From Alphaproteobacteria bacterium (GTDB taxonomy: Bacteria; Pseudomonadota; Alphaproteobacteria; UBA828): a stretch of 8,839 nt of DNA. The stretch covers positions 1 through 8,839 of the forward strand of contig JAPYQV010000087.1 of assembly GCA_029937205.1 (NCBI GenBank), in the 5' to 3' direction. A model generated the notes under the pieces. It was not told the DNA's origin. It did no database searches and saw nothing but the letters and a program-made list of their open reading frames with translations. Every line of letters begins with the position of its first letter. Positions within the stretch are counted from its first letter, which is position 1. This document shows positions 5,185 through 8,839 of the stretch, piece after piece. The translations under genes were made by a program, and so were the position numbers.

Positions 5185-6585
5185 CTAAGGCGCGGCGCTA
5201 CCCGGCGGTTTTGCCGAAATATTCGGAAAGCGGACGCTGAACACGCTGCCTTGGCCGGGCTCCGATTCAATGCTGAGTACGGCTCGGTGACGGCTGGCGA
5301 TATGTTTGACGATGGCGAGGCCGAGGCCGGTGCCGCCGAGCCCACGCGAGCGAGCCGTATCGATACGGTAGAATCTTTCCGTCAGTCGCGGTAGATGCTG
5401 GCGCGCGATGCCTTCGCCCTGATCTGCAATTGACACCAGAATATCGCCCGAATCCTGCCCATCCCGCCCATCCCGCCAAGCACGAATGCGCACCGCACCG
5501 TTCTCGCGGCCATATTTGATGGCATTGTCGACGAGGTTTTGAAAGAGCTGCGTGAGCTCTCCGGTATCTCCCTGCAAGGGTGGAAGCCCGGTTGCTATAT
5601 CGCTGGTGACGGTGACGGATCGTTCTTCGGCCCGCCACTCCAAATTGGCCGTTACATTGGCGAGCAGGGGGGCGAGATCCACCGTGTCTGTCGGTGTGGT
5701 GTGCTCGTTCATTTCGATGCGCGAGAGAGACAGCAAATCCTCGACCAGGCGGGTCATGCGTTCGGCGTGCTGGGCCATGATGGCGAGGAAGCGTTCGCGC
5801 GCTTCCGCGTCCTCCTTGGCCGGCCCGCGCAGGGTTTCGATGAAACCGCTCAGGGTGGCGAGCGGCGTGCGAATTTCATGGCTCGCATTGGCGATGAAAT
5901 CGGCCCGCATTTGATCGCTCAGGCGCGCCGCCGTGACGTCCACCAGGGCAAGCACCATCGCCGTGCCGTCCGCTGCGGCCTGTCGTAAGGGTTCGATACG
6001 GGCTGAGAAGGTGCGCGGCACCGGCATTTGCAGGGTGAACGTTACATCCTGGCCGCTGTCGGCGCGTGCCGCCGTTTCCAGCGCCGCGATGACATCAGGG
6101 TTGCGCAACACCGCTGTCAGATCGCGGCCTTCCGGCGCCTCGCCGAGCAGGTTTTTCGCTGCAATGTTGGCGCGCACCACCGTTTGTCCCGCTGTCAGCA
6201 GTAATACCGGGCCCGGCAAGGCATCCAGGGCGCGCTCCAGGCCGTCATGGTCGCTCACCAGACGGTCGGTGCGCTCGCGCGATTCGCGCTCGAGGCGCTG
6301 CACCGCTTGCGACAGTTCGCGGCCGATTGGGGAGCGTCCCCGGCCCGGCGTAATTTCGCCGCCGCGCGCCAATTGCTCGATATCGCGCTTGGTGCGCAGC
6401 AGGTCGCCGAGCAGCCAATAGATTCCCGCAGCGCTGATCAGCGTGAGGCCGAGCCAGGTCAGGGCGGCGGGGCCGAGCGCGATCAGGCCGAGCGCCGACA
6501 GGATGATGAAGGCGAGAGCCAACGGTGCCGCGGCCATCCCGACCGCGCGCAGCCACCGGCCCAAAGGTACATCTCGCCAAACCAT
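5185..6585 (-). CDS. phoR: Phosphate-regulon sensor histidine kinase PhoR
   Basis: A 466-residue membrane sensor kinase that would phosphorylate PhoB under phosphate starvation and dephosphorylate it when Pst reports sufficiency. The order is two membrane segments close together (about 14-38 and 42-60) with almost no periplasmic loop, as in PhoR. A linker and a PAS-like domain follow (about 115-220, DALPGPVLLLTAGQTVVRAN and onward). The dimerisation domain carries the phospho-acceptor H236 in FIANASHEIRTPL. The ATPase domain has the N box (NLVDNAIKYG, N354), the G1 box (ADQGEGI), the F box (RFYRIDTARSRG) and the G2 box (GGTGLGLAIVKHI). All catalytic motifs are intact. The start at 6585 is set by AAGGGAG five bases upstream; the frame stays open to 6705 but only through a repeat region. 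The PhoR name rests on architecture plus the pst neighbourhood. It is divergent from mutS. Confidence 0.9.
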   Translation of the reverse strand: MVWRDVPLGRWLRAVGMAAAPLALAFIILSALGLIALGPAALTWLGLTLISAAGIYWLLGDLLRTKRDIEQLARGGEITPGRGRSPIGRELSQAVQRLERESRERTDRLVSDHDGLERALDALPGPVLLLTAGQTVVRANIAAKNLLGEAPEGRDLTAVLRNPDVIAALETAARADSGQDVTFTLQMPVPRTFSARIEPLRQAAADGTAMVLALVDVTAARLSDQMRADFIANASHEIRTPLATLSGFIETLRGPAKEDAEARERFLAIMAQHAERMTRLVEDLLSLSRIEMNEHTTPTDTVDLAPLLANVTANLEWRAEERSVTVTSDIATGLPPLQGDTGELTQLFQNLVDNAIKYGRENGAVRIRAWRDGRDGQDSGDILVSIADQGEGIARQHLPRLTERFYRIDTARSRGLGGTGLGLAIVKHIASRHRAVLSIESEPGQGSVFSVRFPNISAKPPGSAAP

Positions 6586-6590
6586 GTGAT

Positions 6591-6597
6591 CTCCCTT
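6591..6597 (-). promoter_or_regulatory. Ribosome binding site of phoR
   Basis: Minus-strand AAGGGAG ends five bases before ATG 6585. This is the best Shine-Dalgarno sequence in the window and rules out the longer reading frame starting at 6705. Confidence 0.8.
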
Positions 6598-6665
6598 GCA
6601 CAACGCCGGTGAAATTGTGCGCAGCGCCGGGCGCAAAGCAAGGTGTTTCGACAATCTCTCCCATT

Positions 6666-6710
6666 GTGTTTCCGGCGCACGCCACGTGTTTCCGGCACAC
6701 ACCATGTGTT
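6666..6710. repeat. 20-bp tandem repeat between phoR and mutS
   Basis: Copy 1 is GTGTTTCCGGCGCACGCCAC (6666-6685) and copy 2 is GTGTTTCCGGCACACACCAT (6686-6705), with 17 of 20 bases identical. A third, partial copy begins GTGTTACCG (6706-6714). The unit length is about two helical turns, so each copy presents the same face of the helix. The array ends 9-14 bases before the mutS ATG and lies in the shared upstream region of phoR and mutS. It may be an operator array or a slippage product. Confidence 0.7.
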
Positions 6711-6723
6711 ACCGTCCAGCTAT

Positions 6724-8829
6724 ATGGGCAAGAAAACGACCAATCCCAGTTCCGAAGGTACCCCGGCGACCAAGGTGACACCGATGATGGCGCAGTATCT
6801 CGCCATCAAGCGCGATCACCCCGACGCCCTGTTGTTTTACCGCATGGGCGATTTCTACGAGCTATTCTTTGCCGATGCCGTCACCGCGGCGGAGGCACTT
6901 GGCATTACTTTGACCCATCGCGGCAAGCATGATGGGGAGGACATCCCCATGTGCGGCGTGCCGGTGCGCGCCGCCGATGGTTATCTCGAGAAACTGATTC
7001 AGTCCGGCTTCCGCGTCGCCGTCTGCGAGCAGACCGAAGATCCGGCGTCGGCCAAGAAGCGCGGCGCCAAGGCGGTGGTGGCGCGTGAGGTCGAGCGCCT
7101 GGTGACACCGGGCACCCTCACCGAAGACACTCTGCTGGATGCGCGCGCGTCCAATTATCTGGTCGCGTTGGGCCGGGCGGAAGGCCAATGGGCCGCGGCC
7201 TGGTGCGACATGTCGACGGGCGAGTTCCGGGTTATGAAATGTCATGGAGCGAGCCTGCCGGCTCTCTTGGCGCGTCTTGCGCCGGGTGAAATCCTGCTCT
7301 CCGATGCCATGCTCGAAGCGCCGGAACTGTTTGAAATTTTCGCCGACTGGAAATCCGCCCTGGCGCCACAACCGGCGCGCCTGTTTGACAGCACCTCAGG
7401 CGAACGCCACCTGTGCGCGCTCTATGGCGTTGCCGCGCTGGATGGCTTCGGCGAGTTCGGCCGCGCCGAACTGGCGGCGGCGGGCGCGGTTGTCGAATAT
7501 CTCAGCCTGACGCAGAAGGGCAAGCTGCCGCGCCTGGCCGCTTTGAGCCCAGTTCTGGAAAGCGCCAGCATGGCCATCGATGCGGCAACCCGACGCAATC
7601 TGGAGCTCACCCGTTCCTTCGCCGGAACACGCAAGGGCTCTCTCCTCGCGGTTATCGATCGCACGGTGACCGGCGCCGGCGCGCGCCTCATGCATGCCCG
7701 CCTCGTCGCACCCTTGACCGATCCTGACGCCATCGCCCGGCGTCTCGATCAGGTGGATTTCTTTATCGCCGGGACGGCGACACTAGAGGATCTGCGCACG
7801 ACGCTGCGCGGCTTTCCCGATATTGAGCGCGCGCTTTCGCGCCTCACGCTTGGGCGCGGTGGGCCTCGGGATTTGGCGGCGATTCGCGATGCCCTCAGGC
7901 TGGTGCCAAAGCTTCGCGACGCGCTCCAGCAAGGCGCGCTGTTGGATGCGCCGGACCCCGCCATCGGCGCGCTCGCGGACGGCCTCGGGCAACATGAAAT
8001 TCTTGCGACGCGTCTGGCAAAGGCGCTTGTCCCGACGCCGCCGCCAATGGTCCGCGATGGCGGATTTATCGCCCCAGACTATAGCGCCGCCCTTGATGAA
8101 TTCGTTTCGCTCCGAGACGAGAGCCGCCGTCTGATCGCCAATCTGCAGGCGCGCTATCGCAGTGAGACCGGCGTCGACAGCCTGAAGGTCAAACACAATA
8201 ACGTGCTCGGCTATTTCGTCGATGTCAGCGAGCGCAACGCGGCAAAGCTCACCGACGGCTTCATCCATCGCCAGTCCCTGGCTAGTGCCGTGCGCTTCAC
8301 CACGGTTGAGCTTGGTGAGCTCGAAAGCAAGATAAACTCGGCGGCGCAAAAGGCGCTCGATCTCGAGGCTCAGCTGTTCGATCAATTGCTCGGCGAAACG
8401 GTGGCGCGGGCTGAGGAAATCGCCCGCCTGGCGGGTGCCGCCGCCGGGCTCGATGTGGCTTCGGCATTGGCCCAGTTGGCGGTCGAGCGGCGCTATTGCC
8501 GCCCGGTTGTCGATGCCGGTCAGGCCTTCGATATTCACGCCGGGCGCCACCCTGTGGTCGAGGCGCTGGCCGAGCGCGAGGAAGCGTTCGTTGCCAATGA
8601 TTGCGATCTCGGGCCGGCGCGGCATCTCTGGCTCGTCACCGGCCCCAACATGGCGGGCAAGAGCACCTTCCTGCGCCAAAACGCGCTGATCGCCATTCTC
8701 GCCCAGACGGGCTCGTTCGTGCCGGCCGAGAGCGCCCATATCGGTATTGTCGATCGCCTGTTCAGCCGCGTCGGTGCGTCCGACGATCTGGCGCGCGGCC
8801 GCTCAACCTTCATTGTGGAGATGATCTAA
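6724..8829 (+). CDS. mutS: DNA mismatch repair ATPase MutS, ended early by an in-frame stop (probable pseudogene)
   Basis: MutS recognises mismatches and, with MutL, starts repair. This frame encodes 701 residues, whereas family members usually have about 850-900. The mismatch-reading motif FYE is present (F44-E46 in MGDFYELF). The connector, core ([20 protein letters not shown]), clamp ([17 protein letters not shown]) and the start of the ATPase domain follow without gaps. Walker [10 protein letters not shown], is at 640-648, and [19 protein letters not shown] is intact. The frame then stops at TAA 8827, where homologues read VEM(V/T)ETA. Walker B (DEIGRGT), the composite ATP site and the C-terminal region are therefore lost. 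The start at 6724 lacks a ribosome site. ATG 6784 has AAGG eight bases upstream, but the conserved TPMM stretch includes residues before it, so 6724 is preferred. The upstream part shows no other decay. Confidence 0.93.
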   Translation: MGKKTTNPSSEGTPATKVTPMMAQYLAIKRDHPDALLFYRMGDFYELFFADAVTAAEALGITLTHRGKHDGEDIPMCGVPVRAADGYLEKLIQSGFRVAVCEQTEDPASAKKRGAKAVVAREVERLVTPGTLTEDTLLDARASNYLVALGRAEGQWAAAWCDMSTGEFRVMKCHGASLPALLARLAPGEILLSDAMLEAPELFEIFADWKSALAPQPARLFDSTSGERHLCALYGVAALDGFGEFGRAELAAAGAVVEYLSLTQKGKLPRLAALSPVLESASMAIDAATRRNLELTRSFAGTRKGSLLAVIDRTVTGAGARLMHARLVAPLTDPDAIARRLDQVDFFIAGTATLEDLRTTLRGFPDIERALSRLTLGRGGPRDLAAIRDALRLVPKLRDALQQGALLDAPDPAIGALADGLGQHEILATRLAKALVPTPPPMVRDGGFIAPDYSAALDEFVSLRDESRRLIANLQARYRSETGVDSLKVKHNNVLGYFVDVSERNAAKLTDGFIHRQSLASAVRFTTVELGELESKINSAAQKALDLEAQLFDQLLGETVARAEEIARLAGAAAGLDVASALAQLAVERRYCRPVVDAGQAFDIHAGRHPVVEALAEREEAFVANDCDLGPARHLWLVTGPNMAGKSTFLRQNALIAILAQTGSFVPAESAHIGIVDRLFSRVGASDDLARGRSTFIVEMI

Positions 8830-8839
8830 ACCGCAGCGA
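8827..8839 (+). pseudogene. In-frame TAA and the start of the detached MutS C-terminal frame
   Basis: After GAG ATG ATC (E-M-I) come TAA ACC GCA GCG. In homologues the glutamate of E-M-x-E-T-A is followed by T-A, so the bases after the stop still read T-A-A in the same frame. A GAA to TAA change is the simplest explanation. The window ends at 8839, so I cannot see whether the remaining 150-200 codons are intact. Confidence 0.8.

Noticed and set aside
6586..6705. Extended phoR start at 6705
   Set aside because: The extension translates the tandem repeats and lacks a ribosome site, while ATG 6585 has AAGGGAG at ideal spacing and begins just before the first membrane segment.
6643..6723. Extended mutS start at GTG 6643
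   Set aside because: The added residues come from the 20-bp repeats and do not resemble the MutS N-terminus.
7783..8739. Long minus-strand open frame (318 codons) opposite mutS
   Set aside because: The plus strand encodes unmistakable MutS throughout. The antisense frame is Arg-rich and low in complexity, as expected of a shadow.
8827..8829. TAA read through as an amino acid (recoding)
   Set aside because: TAA ends the porin exactly after its terminal Phe and also ends the lipoprotein, so UAA acts as stop here. I see no stimulatory structure and know of no bacterial code that assigns UAA to Glu.

Overview
The window is GC-rich double-stranded bacterial DNA, most likely from an alphaproteobacterium and probably near the Rhodospirillales. 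The pointers are PstC and PstA with the long N-terminal extensions typical of that class, a MutS with an alphaproteobacterial N-terminus ([11 protein letters not shown]...), and a phoR ... pstC-pstA order like that of Caulobacter. This assignment comes from recognising families, not from a search.

Layout. Positions 1-2184 (minus strand) hold the 5' part of pstA, cut by the window edge, and the complete pstC. They overlap by ATGA and encode the two membrane subunits of the high-affinity phosphate ABC transporter. A Pho-box-like element lies about 100 bp upstream of pstC. Positions about 2330-3335 form a lower-GC, partly very AT-rich insert with two divergent genes: a small HNH-nuclease-like protein (minus) and a coiled-coil plus winged-helix protein (plus). 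Both have promoter-like elements and small dyads in the region between them. Positions 3337-4798 (minus) hold an outer-membrane porin followed 13 nt later by a GTG-started 54-residue lipoprotein. Positions 4799-5184 are non-coding and contain a promoter candidate and a minus-strand RNA hairpin. Positions 5185-6585 (minus) hold a PhoR-type sensor histidine kinase with a strong ribosome binding site. Positions 6586-6723 are a divergent intergenic region with a 20-bp tandem repeat. From 6724 to the window end (plus) runs mutS.

How the genes fit together. PhoR and PstCA belong to one phosphate-sensing and uptake system. Pst imports phosphate and signals sufficiency to PhoR; under starvation PhoR phosphorylates PhoB (outside the window), which would act at the Pho box before pstC. 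The porin and lipoprotein sit inside this locus and may form its outer-membrane part, which is inference. pstS, pstB, phoU and phoB are not in the window.

Most notable observation. mutS is intact through its Walker A motif and then hits an in-frame TAA (8827-8829) exactly where the family has a conserved glutamate. The next codons (ACC GCA GCG) resume the family sequence (T-A-A). A single base change from GAA would explain this. As read, MutS loses Walker B and everything after it, which predicts a mismatch-repair-deficient cell unless the base is a sequencing or assembly error. Other items of interest are the small HNH/winged-helix insert, the small lipoprotein, and the 20-bp repeats between phoR and mutS.
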